Shown: in pieces, positions 1 through 8,388 of the stretch
How the letters are laid out: each line of letters opens with the position of its first letter
How positions within the stretch are numbered: position 1 is the stretch's first letter
Origin: Cupriavidus sp. WGlv3
GTDB lineage: Bacteria; Pseudomonadota; Gammaproteobacteria; Burkholderiales; Burkholderiaceae
Length of the DNA: 64,000 bases
NCBI RefSeq assembly: GCF_023952475.1
Contig: NZ_JALHRX010000013.1
Location: forward strand, 101,741-165,740
Direction: 5' to 3'
The notes under the pieces: generated by a model
What the model was told of the DNA's origin: nothing
What the model saw: only the letters and a program-made list of their open reading frames with translations
Database searches by the model: none
Position numbers and translations under genes: made by a program

Positions 1-2
1 CC

Positions 3-779
3 TTACACAAACTTCATAAAATCCGGCTTCCGCTTCTCGAAGAACGCGCTGAACGCCTCCTTCGCCTCCGGCGCCACCAGCATGCGCCGGAACACCGCGC
101 CCTCGTCGGCCATCTGCTTCTCCACTTCCGCCAGCGCCCCCGCCTTCATCAGGCGCTTGGTCTCGCGCAGCGACGACGCCGGCAAGGCCGCCAGCTTGCG
201 TGCCTGCGCCAGCGCGAAGTCGTGCAGCTCGGCCACCGGCAGCACCCGCGTCACCAGCCCGATCTCCAGTGCCTCCTGCGCGCTGAAGGCCTCGCCCAGC
301 AGCAGCTTCTCGGCCGCACGCTGGTAGCCGACCAGGCGCGGCAGCAGCAGACTGCTCGCGGCCTCGGGGCACAGCCCCAGCTGCACGAACGGCAGCGACA
401 GCTTGGCGGTGTCGGACGCGTAGACCAGGTCGCAGTGCAGCAGCAGGGTGGTGCCCACGCCCACCGCCGCGCCGCTGACCGCTGCCACCACCGGCTTGCT
501 GGCATGGCTGATCTGGTACAGGAACTGGAACACCGGGGCGGCTTCGGCGCCCTCGCCCGCGCCCGGCGGGCGCTGCATGAAATCCTCGAGGTCGTTGCCG
601 GCGGTGAAGATCTCGGGCTTGCCGCGCAGCAGGATGGCGCGCACGGCGGGATCGGTGTCGGCCGCGCGCAGCGCGTCGGCCAGCGACTGGTACATCGCCG
701 CGGTGATGGCGTTCTTCTTGTCGATGCGGTCGAACTCGAGCGTCAGGATGCCTTGCTCGATGCTGGTACGGATGCTCAT
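3..779 (-). CDS. Crotonase-family enoyl-CoA hydratase/isomerase (probably a delta3,delta2-enoyl-CoA isomerase)
   Basis: A 258-residue crotonase-fold protein and the last gene of the beta-oxidation operon. The oxyanion-hole segments FTAGNDLEDF (about residues 58-67) and GAAVGVGTTLLLHCD (103-117) are present. The two glutamates used by true hydratases (in GCEL and PEI in the rat enzyme) are replaced here by Thr111 and Phe131. A glutamate at 139, in LPFVQLGLCPEAASS, sits where enoyl-CoA isomerases keep their catalytic base. I infer isomerisation of delta3 double bonds during oxidation of unsaturated acids, with hydration done by the upstream FadB-type protein. The start is the ATG that begins a normal crotonase N-terminus; a longer open frame runs upstream but overlaps the preceding gene. 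The gap to that gene is 20 bp. Family assignment is sure; the isomerase call is inference. Confidence 0.9.
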   Translation of the reverse strand: MSIRTSIEQGILTLEFDRIDKKNAITAAMYQSLADALRAADTDPAVRAILLRGKPEIFTAGNDLEDFMQRPPGAGEGAEAAPVFQFLYQISHASKPVVAAVSGAAVGVGTTLLLHCDLVYASDTAKLSLPFVQLGLCPEAASSLLLPRLVGYQRAAEKLLLGEAFSAQEALEIGLVTRVLPVAELHDFALAQARKLAALPASSLRETKRLMKAGALAEVEKQMADEGAVFRRMLVAPEAKEAFSAFFEKRKPDFMKFV

Positions 780-799
780 GGTGTCCTCGTCTGTGGGAA

Positions 800-1756
800 T
801 TATTCGAAAGGCGTCGGCGACTCGGCAAGATAGCTGAGCCCGAACGCGCGCGCGCCGACATTCAGCGCCACCGTCAGGCTCATCGGCGCCAGCATCAGCT
901 CGACGCCGTGGCTGCGCGCGGTATTCGCCAGCGACTGGTAGGCCGGCATCGCGCGCACCTCGTCCAGCGGGCCCGCGTAGCACGCCGCGATCGCCGGCAC
1001 CAGCAGGTCGCCGGCGCGCAGGCATTGCTCGGCATGCTGCAGCACGCGGCGCCTGCCCTCTTCGGAGCCGCGCGCCCTGGCGATGGCTTCGGTCTGGCCA
1101 CGATGCATATGCACCACGGGGCGGAGGTTGAACGCGCTGCCCATCACGTAGCGGCCCCAGGTGATGCTGCCCTCTCCCTTCTGCCGAGCGCGGGTGTACA
1201 GGTAGAGCAGTTCGTCCGGCACCAGGAACATGTGGGCGGCATCGCGCAGGCGCGTTTCCACGGCCTCGCGTACGACTTGCGGACTGGCACCGTCCAGCGC
1301 CATGCGCGCGGCTTCGCGCACGATCAGCGCCTGGCCCGGACCGATCGCGCCGGTGTCGACCACGGTCAGGTCGAACAGCCCCGATCGTCCCGCTTCCCTG
1401 CGCAGCCGCACGCTGCGCGCCACGGTGCCGATCACCGCGCCGCTGGCATGCGCATACAGCTTGCTGCGCGTGCTGGCGATGGTGAACAGGATGGCGCGGT
1501 CGCACTGCGCGACCACGTTGCGCAGCAGGTGCTCCTCCAGCTCGCGCTCGACCATCGGCACCGATTCGGCATAGTGGTCCTGGCGGCCGACCAGGTATTG
1601 CTGGTAGAGCCGCGGCAGCGCGTCTTCGTCGCGCGTGTCGGCGACGAAGTGCTCGCCGGCGCGGATGCGGAACGGAATGGTGTGGACCTTCAGCGCGGCC
1701 ATGACATCGCGTGGCAAGTCGCACGCGGCGTCGGCCAGGATGGCTGTCTCCTGCAT
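800..1756 (-). CDS. DegV family (FakB-like) fatty-acid-binding protein
   Basis: 318 residues matching the DegV/FakB fold. The N-terminus ILADAACDLP resembles the DegV opening. VDTGAIGPGQALIVREAARM (about residues 147-166) corresponds to the conserved middle block, and FLVPDELLYL followed by a FNLRPVVHMHRG block corresponds to the C-terminal lobe. Known DegV proteins bind a fatty acid; FakB partners hand it to the kinase FakA in Gram-positive bacteria. The TSQPS-like loop of FakB is here YAESVPM, so ligand contacts may differ. No FakA-like kinase is visible in the window. The position between a thiolase and an enoyl-CoA isomerase on one strand supports a role in handling acyl chains. Start chosen at MQETAILAD; an upstream in-frame ATG gives a low-complexity extension. 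Confidence 0.82.
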   Translation of the reverse strand: MQETAILADAACDLPRDVMAALKVHTIPFRIRAGEHFVADTRDEDALPRLYQQYLVGRQDHYAESVPMVERELEEHLLRNVVAQCDRAILFTIASTRSKLYAHASGAVIGTVARSVRLRREAGRSGLFDLTVVDTGAIGPGQALIVREAARMALDGASPQVVREAVETRLRDAAHMFLVPDELLYLYTRARQKGEGSITWGRYVMGSAFNLRPVVHMHRGQTEAIARARGSEEGRRRVLQHAEQCLRAGDLLVPAIAACYAGPLDEVRAMPAYQSLANTARSHGVELMLAPMSLTVALNVGARAFGLSYLAESPTPFE

Positions 1757-1835
1757 ATTGTGTCTCCTCCCCTGCTGGTGACCCGCGTCGCGGGCGGCAG
1801 CCCCCGGTACTGCTTTCTTCACCTGATGCAGAAGG

Positions 1836-1860
1836 GCGGGATGGCCCCGGGCCATCCCGC
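1836..1860 (-). other. Strong hairpin between the thiolase and DegV genes
   Basis: A near-perfect palindrome with 12-base arms (GCGGGATGGCCC / GGGCCATCCCGC) around one central base, directly after the thiolase stop codon. On the transcribed strand no T-run follows it, so it is not a standard intrinsic terminator. It may attenuate transcription or stabilise the upstream mRNA within the operon. This is inference. Confidence 0.55.
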
Positions 1861-1868
1861 AGGCGCGT

Positions 1869-3065
1869 TTATACGCGCTCGAAGATGCCTGCGGCGCCCA
1901 TGCCCGTGCCGACGCACATGGTGACCATGCCGTACTTCAGGTTGTGGCGGCGCAGCGCGTGCACCACCGTGGCCGAGCGGATCGCACCGGTGGCACCGAG
2001 CGGGTGGCCCAGCGCGATCGCGCCGCCCATGCGGTTGACCCGGGCGGGATCCAGCTGCAGGTCGCGCATCACCGCCAGCGACTGCGCGGCGAAGGCTTCG
2101 TTCAGCTCGATCCAGTCCAGCTGGTCCTGGCTCAGGTCCGCCGCCTTCAGCGCCGCCGGGATCGCCTCCTTGGGGCCGATGCCCATGATCTCGGGCGGCA
2201 CGCCGCGCACCGCGAACGAGACGAAGCGCGCCAGCGGCACCAGGTTGAACTGCTTCAGGATCTTCTCCGAGACCAGGATCAGCGCGCCGGCGCCGTCGGA
2301 GGTCTGCGAGCTGTTGCCGGCGGTGACGCTGCCCTTGTTGGCAAACACCGGGCGCAGCTTGCCCAGCCCCTCGAGCGAGGTATCCGGGCGCGGGCCTTCA
2401 TCCAGCGCGATGGTGCGGGTCTTCACGCTGACCTGGCCGCTGGCGAGGTCGGGGAAGCGCTCGATGGTCTCGACCGGCGTGATCTCGTCGCGGAACTCGC
2501 CCGCCTGCTGCGCGGCGATGGCCTTCTGGTGCGACGCCAGCGAGAACGCGTCCTGGTCCTCGCGGCTGACCTGCCACTGCTGCGCCACCTTCTCGGCGGT
2601 CAGGCCCATGCCGTAGGCAATGCCGACGTTCTCGTCGCGGGTAAAGATTTCCGGCGACATCGACGGCGTGTTGCCCATCATCGGCACCATGCTCATCGAT
2701 TCCACGCCGGCGGCGATCATCACGTCGGACTCGCCCACGCGGATGCGGTCGGCGGCCATCGCCACCGCGCTCAGGCCCGAGGCACAGAAGCGGTTCACGG
2801 TGATGCCGCCGACCGTGTTCGGCAGCCCCGACAGCAGCGCGCCGATGCGGGCCACGTTCAGGCCCTGCTGGGCCTCAGGGATGGCGCAGCCGACGATGGC
2901 GTCTTCGATCAGTTTCGGATCCAGGTTCGGCACCTGTGCCACCGCGGCCTTCAGGATGGTGGCCAGCAGGTCGTCCGGGCGCGTGTGCTTGAACGCGCCC
3001 TTGGGGGCCTTGCCGATCGGCGAGCGGGTGGCCGCAACGATGTATGCGTCTTGCAGTTGTTTCAT
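1869..3065 (-). CDS. fadA: Acetyl-CoA acyltransferase (3-ketoacyl-CoA thiolase)
   Basis: 398-residue thiolase that splits 3-ketoacyl-CoA into acetyl-CoA and a shortened acyl-CoA in the last step of beta-oxidation. The nucleophilic cysteine is Cys94 in NRFCASGLSAV. The C-terminal GHPLGATGA histidine motif and the second catalytic cysteine, about residue 384 in CVGTGMGAAG, are both present. Length and motifs are normal for the family. The gene lies 22 bp downstream of the FadB-type fusion on the same strand, so the two probably form the usual alpha/beta multienzyme pair. The start is MKQLQDAYIVAA; an in-frame extension of 50 residues upstream overlaps the previous gene and is unlikely. The fadA symbol is by function and context (FadA-prime/FadNAE-type operon), not proven orthology to the E. 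coli gene. Confidence 0.93.
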   Translation of the reverse strand: MKQLQDAYIVAATRSPIGKAPKGAFKHTRPDDLLATILKAAVAQVPNLDPKLIEDAIVGCAIPEAQQGLNVARIGALLSGLPNTVGGITVNRFCASGLSAVAMAADRIRVGESDVMIAAGVESMSMVPMMGNTPSMSPEIFTRDENVGIAYGMGLTAEKVAQQWQVSREDQDAFSLASHQKAIAAQQAGEFRDEITPVETIERFPDLASGQVSVKTRTIALDEGPRPDTSLEGLGKLRPVFANKGSVTAGNSSQTSDGAGALILVSEKILKQFNLVPLARFVSFAVRGVPPEIMGIGPKEAIPAALKAADLSQDQLDWIELNEAFAAQSLAVMRDLQLDPARVNRMGGAIALGHPLGATGAIRSATVVHALRRHNLKYGMVTMCVGTGMGAAGIFERV

Positions 3066-3087
3066 GATGTCGGTTCCTCGCTTGCCT

Positions 3088-5511
3088 TTAGTTGCGCACC
3101 GGCTTGCCGGTCTGCAGCATGCCCATGATGCGCTCCTGCGTCTTGCCGGTACCCAGCAGGTCGACAAAAGCCTTACGTTCGAGCGCCAGCAGCCATTCCT
3201 CGCTGACCAGCGCACCGGCGTCGACGTCGCCGCCGCACACCACTTCGGCGATGCGGGTGGCGATCAGGAAATCGTGCGCCGAGATAAAGCCGCCGTCGCG
3301 CATGTTGACCAGCGACGCCTTGATGGTGGCCACGCCGGAACGGCCGGCAACCGGGATCAGCGTCGGCAGCGGCGCGCGGTAGCCAGCGTCGGCCAGCGCG
3401 CGCACCGCGTTCTGCGCCACGTACAGCAGCTCATGCACGTTGAAGACGATCTGGTCGGACGGCTGCAGGTAGCCCATCTGGCGCGCTTCGAGCGCCGAGG
3501 CCGAGACCTTGGCCATGGCCGCGCTCTGGAAGCGGCTGGTCAGGAACTGCAGATAGTTGGTGCTGCCCGCGGCCTGCGCTGCGCGCGCGGCCGCCAGCGC
3601 GGATTCCTTCAGGCCGCCGCCGGCCGGCACCAGGCCCACGCCCACCTCGACCAGGCCGATATAGGTTTCCAGCGCGGCCACGCGCGCGGCCGAGTGCAAC
3701 ATCAGCTCGCAGCCGCCGCCCAGCGCAATGCCCGACGCCGCCGATACCACCGGCACCGCGGCGTACTTCACGCGCATCATGCCGTCCTGGAATTTCTTCA
3801 CGAACGGCTCGATGCCCTTGGCGCCGCCCATCATGAAGGCGGGCATCGCCGCTTCCAGGTTGGCGCCCGCCGAGAACGGGCCGCCCGGCGCGCCCAGCTG
3901 CAGCGAGGTCGGCTGCCACACCACCAGGCCCTTGTAGCCGGCCTCGGCCAGGTCGATGGCGCGGGTCAGGCCGTCGATCACGTCAGGCCCGATGGTGTTC
4001 ATCTTGCTCTTGAACGAAACCACCAGTACGTCGTCCTGGCCCTCGCCCACCCAGATGCGCACCGCGTCGTTCTCTTCGACGGTGCGGCCGGCCTTGCGCG
4101 GATCGGCCGCGGCGGTGCCCTGGAGGGCGGCGCGGAAGGCCTGGCGCTGATACACCGGCAGCGTGCTGCGCGCGACGAACGACTGCGTCGCGGGCGACCA
4201 CGAACCGGCCGCCGCGTGCACGCCCTGGTTGTCGGCGACCGGGCCGGAGAATACCCACGCCGGCAGCGGCGCGCCCGACAGCGCCTTGCCGCCCTCGACG
4301 TCTTCCTTGACCCACTCGGCCACCTGCTTCCAGCCGGCCGCCTGCCAGTCCTCGAACGGGCCCGAGTTCCAGCCGAAGCCCCAGCGGATCGCCAGGTCGA
4401 TATCGGCGGCCGAGCCGGCGATCTGCTCCAGGTACACGGCGATGTAGTGGAACACGTCGCGGAACACCGCCCACAGGAACTGCGCCTGCGGGTTGGTCGA
4501 CTCGCGCAGCAGCCGGATGCGCTCGGCCGGTTCCTTCTTCAGCATGCGCACCACGATCTCGTCGGCCTTCTTGCCGGCATCGACATACTGGCCGGTGCTG
4601 GCGTCGAGCACCTTGATCGCCTTGCCTTCCTTCTTGTAGAAGCCGGCGCCGGTCTTCTGCCCGAGCGCGCCCGCGTCGACCAGGCCCTTGAGCACGGCCG
4701 GGGTCTGGTACACCGGCGCGAACGGGTCGTCGTGCAGGTTGTCCTGCATGGTCTTGATCACGTGCGCCATGGTGTCCAGGCCGACCACGTCCGCGGTGCG
4801 GAAGGTCGCGGACTTGGCGCGGCCCAGCTTGGCACCGGTCAGGTCGTCGACCACGTCGAACGGGATGCCGAACTTCTGGGCCTCGGCGAACACCGCGAGG
4901 ATCGAGAAGATGCCGACGCGGTTGGCGATGAAGTTGGGCGTGTCCTTGGCCCGCACCACGCCCTTGCCGAGCGTGGTGGTCAGGAAGGCTTCCAGCTGGT
5001 CGAGGATCTGCGGCCGCGTGGTCGCGGTCGGGATCAGCTCGACCAGGTGCATGTAGCGCGGCGGGTTGAAGAAGTGCACGCCGCAGAAACGCGACTTCAG
5101 GTCATCATCGAACCCGTCGGACAGCGCGGTGATCGACAGGCCCGACGTATTGGTGGCGAAGATCGCGTGCGAGGCCAGATGCGGCGCGACCTTCTTGTAC
5201 AGGTCGTGCTTCCAGTCCATGCGCTCGGCGATCGCCTCGATCACCAGATCGCATTCCTTGAGCAGGGCGATATCGTCTTCGTAATTGGCCGCCTGAATCA
5301 GGCCGGCCTCTTCCTTCAGACCCAGCGGCGCGGGCGACAGCTTCTTCAGGTTATCGATGGCGCGCAGCGCGATGCCGTTCTTAAGGCCTTCTTTCGCAGG
5401 CAGGTCGAACAGCACCACGGGCACGCGCGCGTTGATCAGGTGGGCGGCAATCTGCGCGCCCATGACGCCGGCACCCAGCACGGCGACTTTCTTGACGATG
5501 AAATTGGACAT
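3088..5511 (-). CDS. fadB: 3-hydroxyacyl-CoA dehydrogenase / enoyl-CoA hydratase fusion
   Basis: 807-residue bifunctional enzyme for the hydration and NAD-dependent oxidation steps of beta-oxidation. The dehydrogenase comes first: a Rossmann motif GAGVMG near residues 13-18, then CGVHFFNPPRYMHLVEL carrying the catalytic histidine near residue 145. The crotonase domain follows in the C-terminal third and keeps both hydratase glutamates, in GGGCELMLHSA and GLVEVGVGLVPAGGG. This order (dehydrogenase then hydratase) is the reverse of E. coli FadB and resembles FadN of Bacillus subtilis and FadB-prime of Cupriavidus. It is flanked by acyl-CoA dehydrogenase upstream (76 bp gap) and thiolase downstream. 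The start ATG gives MSNFIVKKVAVLG with no N-terminal extension. Confidence 0.93.
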   Translation of the reverse strand: MSNFIVKKVAVLGAGVMGAQIAAHLINARVPVVLFDLPAKEGLKNGIALRAIDNLKKLSPAPLGLKEEAGLIQAANYEDDIALLKECDLVIEAIAERMDWKHDLYKKVAPHLASHAIFATNTSGLSITALSDGFDDDLKSRFCGVHFFNPPRYMHLVELIPTATTRPQILDQLEAFLTTTLGKGVVRAKDTPNFIANRVGIFSILAVFAEAQKFGIPFDVVDDLTGAKLGRAKSATFRTADVVGLDTMAHVIKTMQDNLHDDPFAPVYQTPAVLKGLVDAGALGQKTGAGFYKKEGKAIKVLDASTGQYVDAGKKADEIVVRMLKKEPAERIRLLRESTNPQAQFLWAVFRDVFHYIAVYLEQIAGSAADIDLAIRWGFGWNSGPFEDWQAAGWKQVAEWVKEDVEGGKALSGAPLPAWVFSGPVADNQGVHAAAGSWSPATQSFVARSTLPVYQRQAFRAALQGTAAADPRKAGRTVEENDAVRIWVGEGQDDVLVVSFKSKMNTIGPDVIDGLTRAIDLAEAGYKGLVVWQPTSLQLGAPGGPFSAGANLEAAMPAFMMGGAKGIEPFVKKFQDGMMRVKYAAVPVVSAASGIALGGGCELMLHSAARVAALETYIGLVEVGVGLVPAGGGLKESALAAARAAQAAGSTNYLQFLTSRFQSAAMAKVSASALEARQMGYLQPSDQIVFNVHELLYVAQNAVRALADAGYRAPLPTLIPVAGRSGVATIKASLVNMRDGGFISAHDFLIATRIAEVVCGGDVDAGALVSEEWLLALERKAFVDLLGTGKTQERIMGMLQTGKPVRN

Positions 5512-5587
5512 GCTCGCTCCTGGATTAGTGAGCGTTAGACAGATGCGAGGCCGCCGTTCCCGGAGCGGAACGGCGGATAGAGTCGAC

Positions 5588-7375
5588 TCAGAACAGGTCT
5601 GCGTCCAGCGCCATCAGCGACGCCGAACCCGCGCGCGCCTTGCGGATCTCGCCGGCGGTTTCCGGCAGCAGCTTGGCAAAGTAGAAGCGCGCCGTGGCCA
5701 GCTTGGCGGTGTAGAACTTGTCGCCGCTGGCTTCCTTCTCCAGCGCGACCTTGGCCATGCGGGCCCAGAAGTAGGCGAACACCAGGTGGCCCACCACGCG
5801 CAGGTACGGCACCGCGGCGGCGCCGACTTCGTCGGCGTTGCCCATCGCCTTCATGCCGATTTCCATGGTCAGCTTCTGCACCTTGTCGCCCAGGTCGGCC
5901 AGCGGGTTGACGAACTCCTGCATGGCTTCATTGGTGCCTTCGGCCTCGACGAATTCCTGCACGATCTTGCCGAAGGCCTTCATCCTGGCGCCCATGTCGC
6001 CCAGGATCTTGCGGCCCAGCAGGTCCAGCGCCTGGATCGTGTTGGTGCCTTCGTAGATCATGTTGATGCGGGCGTCGCGCACGTATTGCTCCATGCCCCA
6101 TTCGGAGATGTAGCCGTGGCCGCCGAACACCTGCATGCCCTCGTTGGTCGAGGTGAAGGCGTTGTCGGTCAGGAACGCCTTGATCACCGGCGTCAGCAGC
6201 GCGACCAGGTCCCCGGCCTGCTTGCGCACGGCCTCGTCCGGGTGCGACAGCTCGCGGTCGATCTGCAGCGCGGTCCAGTAGCTGAAGGCGCGGCCGCCTT
6301 CGGCGTAGGCGCGCTGGGTCAGCAGCATGCGGCGCACGTCGGGGTGCACGATGATCGGGTCGGCGGCCTTCTCGGGTGCCTTGGGGCCGGTCAGCGCGCG
6401 CATCTGCAGGCGGTCCTTGGCGTAGGCCACAGAGTTCTGGTACGCCACCTCAGTCAGGCCCAGCCCCTGTGCACCGACACCCAGGCGCGCGGCATTCATC
6501 ATCACGAACATGGCGTTCAGGCCCTTGTTGGGCTCGCCCACCATCCAGCCGCGCGCGCCATCCAGGTTCATCACGCAGGTGGCGTTGCCGTGGATGCCCA
6601 TCTTGTGCTCGATCGAGCCGCACTGGATGCCATTGCGCTCACCCGGGTTGCCGCTGGCATCGGGGATGAACTTGGGCACCACGAACAGCGAGATGCCCTT
6701 GGTGCCGGCGGGCGCGTCCGGCAGGCGCGCCAGCACCAGGTGGATGATGTTCTCGGCCAGGTCGTGCTCGCCGGCGGAGATGAAGATCTTGGTGCCGGTG
6801 ATCAGGTAGGAGCCGTCGGCCTGGGGCTCGGCCTTGCTGCGCAGGATGCCCAGGTCGGTGCCGCAATGCGGCTCGGTCAGGCACATGGTGCCGGTCCACA
6901 CGCCGGACACCAGCTTGGGCAGGTAGGTCTGCTGCAGCTCGGGGGTGCCGTGTGCGTGCAGGGCCTCATAGGCGCCGTGCGACAGGCCGGGGTACATGGT
7001 CCAGGCCTGGTTGGCCGAGTTCAGCATCTCGTAGACCACGTTGTTGACCACGATCGGCAGGCCCTGGCCGCCGAAGGCCGGGTCGCACGCCAGCGCCGGC
7101 CAGCCGGCCTCGACGTACTGCTGGTAGGCTTCCTTGAAGCCGGTGGGCGCCTTGACCACGCCGTCGCCGACATAGGTGCAGCCTTCGCGGTCGCCCACCT
7201 GGTTGAGCGGGAACACCACGTCCGAGCAGAACTTGCCGGCTTCCTCGATGACCTGGTTGATGGTGTCCGCGTCGATGTCCGCGTGCGGCGGCATCGCCTT
7301 GAGTTCGGCTTCGGCGCCGAGCAGTTCATGGAGCACGAACTGCATGTCGCGCAACGGTGCGGTGTACTGGCCCAT
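5588..7375 (-). CDS. Acyl-CoA dehydrogenase (FadE-type)
   Basis: 595-residue FAD-dependent acyl-CoA dehydrogenase of the long subfamily with a C-terminal extension, catalysing the first oxidation of beta-oxidation. Visible blocks are MCLTEPHCGTDLG (flavin and substrate contact), the MNLDGARGWMVG segment, and YEGTNTIQALDLLGRKIL, whose glutamate is at the position of the catalytic base in this subfamily. The final 130 or so residues are helical and typical of the approximately 600-residue proteins. It is the first structural gene after the TetR regulator, 75 bp downstream of it, and shares its direction with the rest of the operon. The start is MGQYTAPLRDMQ; an ATG 11 codons upstream has no clear ribosome site. 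Confidence 0.92.
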   Translation of the reverse strand: MGQYTAPLRDMQFVLHELLGAEAELKAMPPHADIDADTINQVIEEAGKFCSDVVFPLNQVGDREGCTYVGDGVVKAPTGFKEAYQQYVEAGWPALACDPAFGGQGLPIVVNNVVYEMLNSANQAWTMYPGLSHGAYEALHAHGTPELQQTYLPKLVSGVWTGTMCLTEPHCGTDLGILRSKAEPQADGSYLITGTKIFISAGEHDLAENIIHLVLARLPDAPAGTKGISLFVVPKFIPDASGNPGERNGIQCGSIEHKMGIHGNATCVMNLDGARGWMVGEPNKGLNAMFVMMNAARLGVGAQGLGLTEVAYQNSVAYAKDRLQMRALTGPKAPEKAADPIIVHPDVRRMLLTQRAYAEGGRAFSYWTALQIDRELSHPDEAVRKQAGDLVALLTPVIKAFLTDNAFTSTNEGMQVFGGHGYISEWGMEQYVRDARINMIYEGTNTIQALDLLGRKILGDMGARMKAFGKIVQEFVEAEGTNEAMQEFVNPLADLGDKVQKLTMEIGMKAMGNADEVGAAAVPYLRVVGHLVFAYFWARMAKVALEKEASGDKFYTAKLATARFYFAKLLPETAGEIRKARAGSASLMALDADLF

Positions 7376-7450
7376 CAGAGACTCCTTGGAGTTGTGCGAT
7401 GCCGCCACGCCGCCCGTCCCGCTTGCGCGCGACGGCCCGACCGGGCGACC

Positions 7451-8092
7451 TCAGGTACGGTAAGACTGAATCAGTTTGTTGAGCGCGACCATGGCAAGCT
7501 CGGCGCTGTCAGGCAGGCGCAGGAAACGGGCGTCATGATGCAAGCCTAGTTCAAGGCTGTACATCTCGAACAGCATCAGGCGCGGATCGCAGTCCGCACG
7601 CAGGTGCCCCTCTTCCTTGGCCTGGTTGATGGCGCGGGTCAGCGCTGCCCGCCAGATGGTGACGCTCTTGACCAGCTCGTCACGCACCAGGCTGCCGGCA
7701 CGGTCGTCGTACTCCACCGCGCCGCTGATGTAGATGCATCCCGTCGTCACTTCCTGGATGCGCTTCTCCATCCAGCGCCGCACCATCGACCACAGCCGGG
7801 GCAGTCCGCGCGGCTCCTGCAGCGAGGGATAGAACACCTCCTGCTCGAACCGGCGGTGATACTCCCGCACCACCTCCACCTGCAGGTCCTCGCGCGAACC
7901 GAAATGCGCGAACACGCCGCTCTTGCTCATCTGCATGCGTTCCGCGAGCAGCCCGATGGTGAGACCTTCGAGCCCGTCGCGGGACGACAATTCCAGTGCG
8001 GCATCCAGAATCGCCACGCGCGTCATCTCGCCCTTGCGCATGGGCGAGGGGGACGAAGCGGCGGATTCGAGACGGGCTGACTGGTGTCGCAT
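7451..8092 (-). CDS. TetR-family regulator of the beta-oxidation operon
   Basis: 213-residue TetR/AcrR repressor. The N-terminal helix-turn-helix spans about residues 22-68 (DAALELSSRDGLEGLTIG, then MSKSGVFAHFGSRE). The C-terminal part is a divergent ligand-binding domain of the TetR type (QEVTTGCIYISGAVEYDD). It is the first gene of the beta-oxidation operon and lies just downstream of a promoter whose start site overlaps a GAACG/CGTTC palindrome, so autoregulation and control of the whole operon by an acyl-CoA or fatty acid is the likely model. The start at MRHQSARL is supported by a GGAG ribosome site 7 bases upstream; a longer frame beginning 32 codons earlier would run into the promoter region. 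Confidence 0.88.
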   Translation of the reverse strand: MRHQSARLESAASSPSPMRKGEMTRVAILDAALELSSRDGLEGLTIGLLAERMQMSKSGVFAHFGSREDLQVEVVREYHRRFEQEVFYPSLQEPRGLPRLWSMVRRWMEKRIQEVTTGCIYISGAVEYDDRAGSLVRDELVKSVTIWRAALTRAINQAKEEGHLRADCDPRLMLFEMYSLELGLHHDARFLRLPDSAELAMVALNKLIQSYRT

Positions 8093-8388
8093 GTTTTTTC
8101 TCCGTTCTGCGGGGCCTTCTGCGGCCCTGCGTATGACCCTGACGTTGCATTCATTGCTTGCGGGCGGCCGGCGGATTTGCCGGTGCATACCGCGAATGCA
8201 CGCAGTCTAAGCCAAAAAAGAACGGTCGTTCAGATTATTCTGGCGCGACACCTGCCCATCAAGCTTTTAATTAGACCGCTGTTTCTAAACGGACTGCATT
8301 GCAGCATGTCCGCCAGCGGCCGCGCTGCCACCGGTTGCAGCGTGAGCGTTGCGGCATGGCAGCAAACGCACACCATACGTGCGCCGCT
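8093..8388. other. Intergenic region with the beta-oxidation promoter
   Basis: 296 bp between the ends of tetR (5' end) and the clsB-like gene (3' end). It holds the promoter and operator annotated separately and no credible gene. No T-rich hairpin was found for the clsB-like transcript, which is read toward this region. Confidence 0.6.
8220..8262 (-). promoter_or_regulatory. Promoter and TetR-type operator upstream of the beta-oxidation operon
   Basis: Read on the minus strand: a -35 box TTGATG (8257-8262), a 17-base spacer and a -10 box AATAAT (8234-8239). Two bases further downstream is the perfect 12-base palindrome GAACGGTCGTTC (8220-8231), which would cover the transcription start. A palindrome over the start of an operon whose first gene is a TetR regulator is a classic repressor arrangement. 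The boxes and palindrome are seen directly; binding by the adjacent regulator is inference. Confidence 0.65.

Noticed and set aside
1836..1860. Terminator after the thiolase gene
   Set aside because: The hairpin is strong, but no T-run follows on the transcribed strand and the downstream genes continue the operon.
2620..5538. Plus-strand open frame of about 970 codons
   Set aside because: It is antisense to the FadB-type gene and thiolase, whose motifs are unmistakable. The translation has the Arg/His/Gln-rich pattern of shadow frames.
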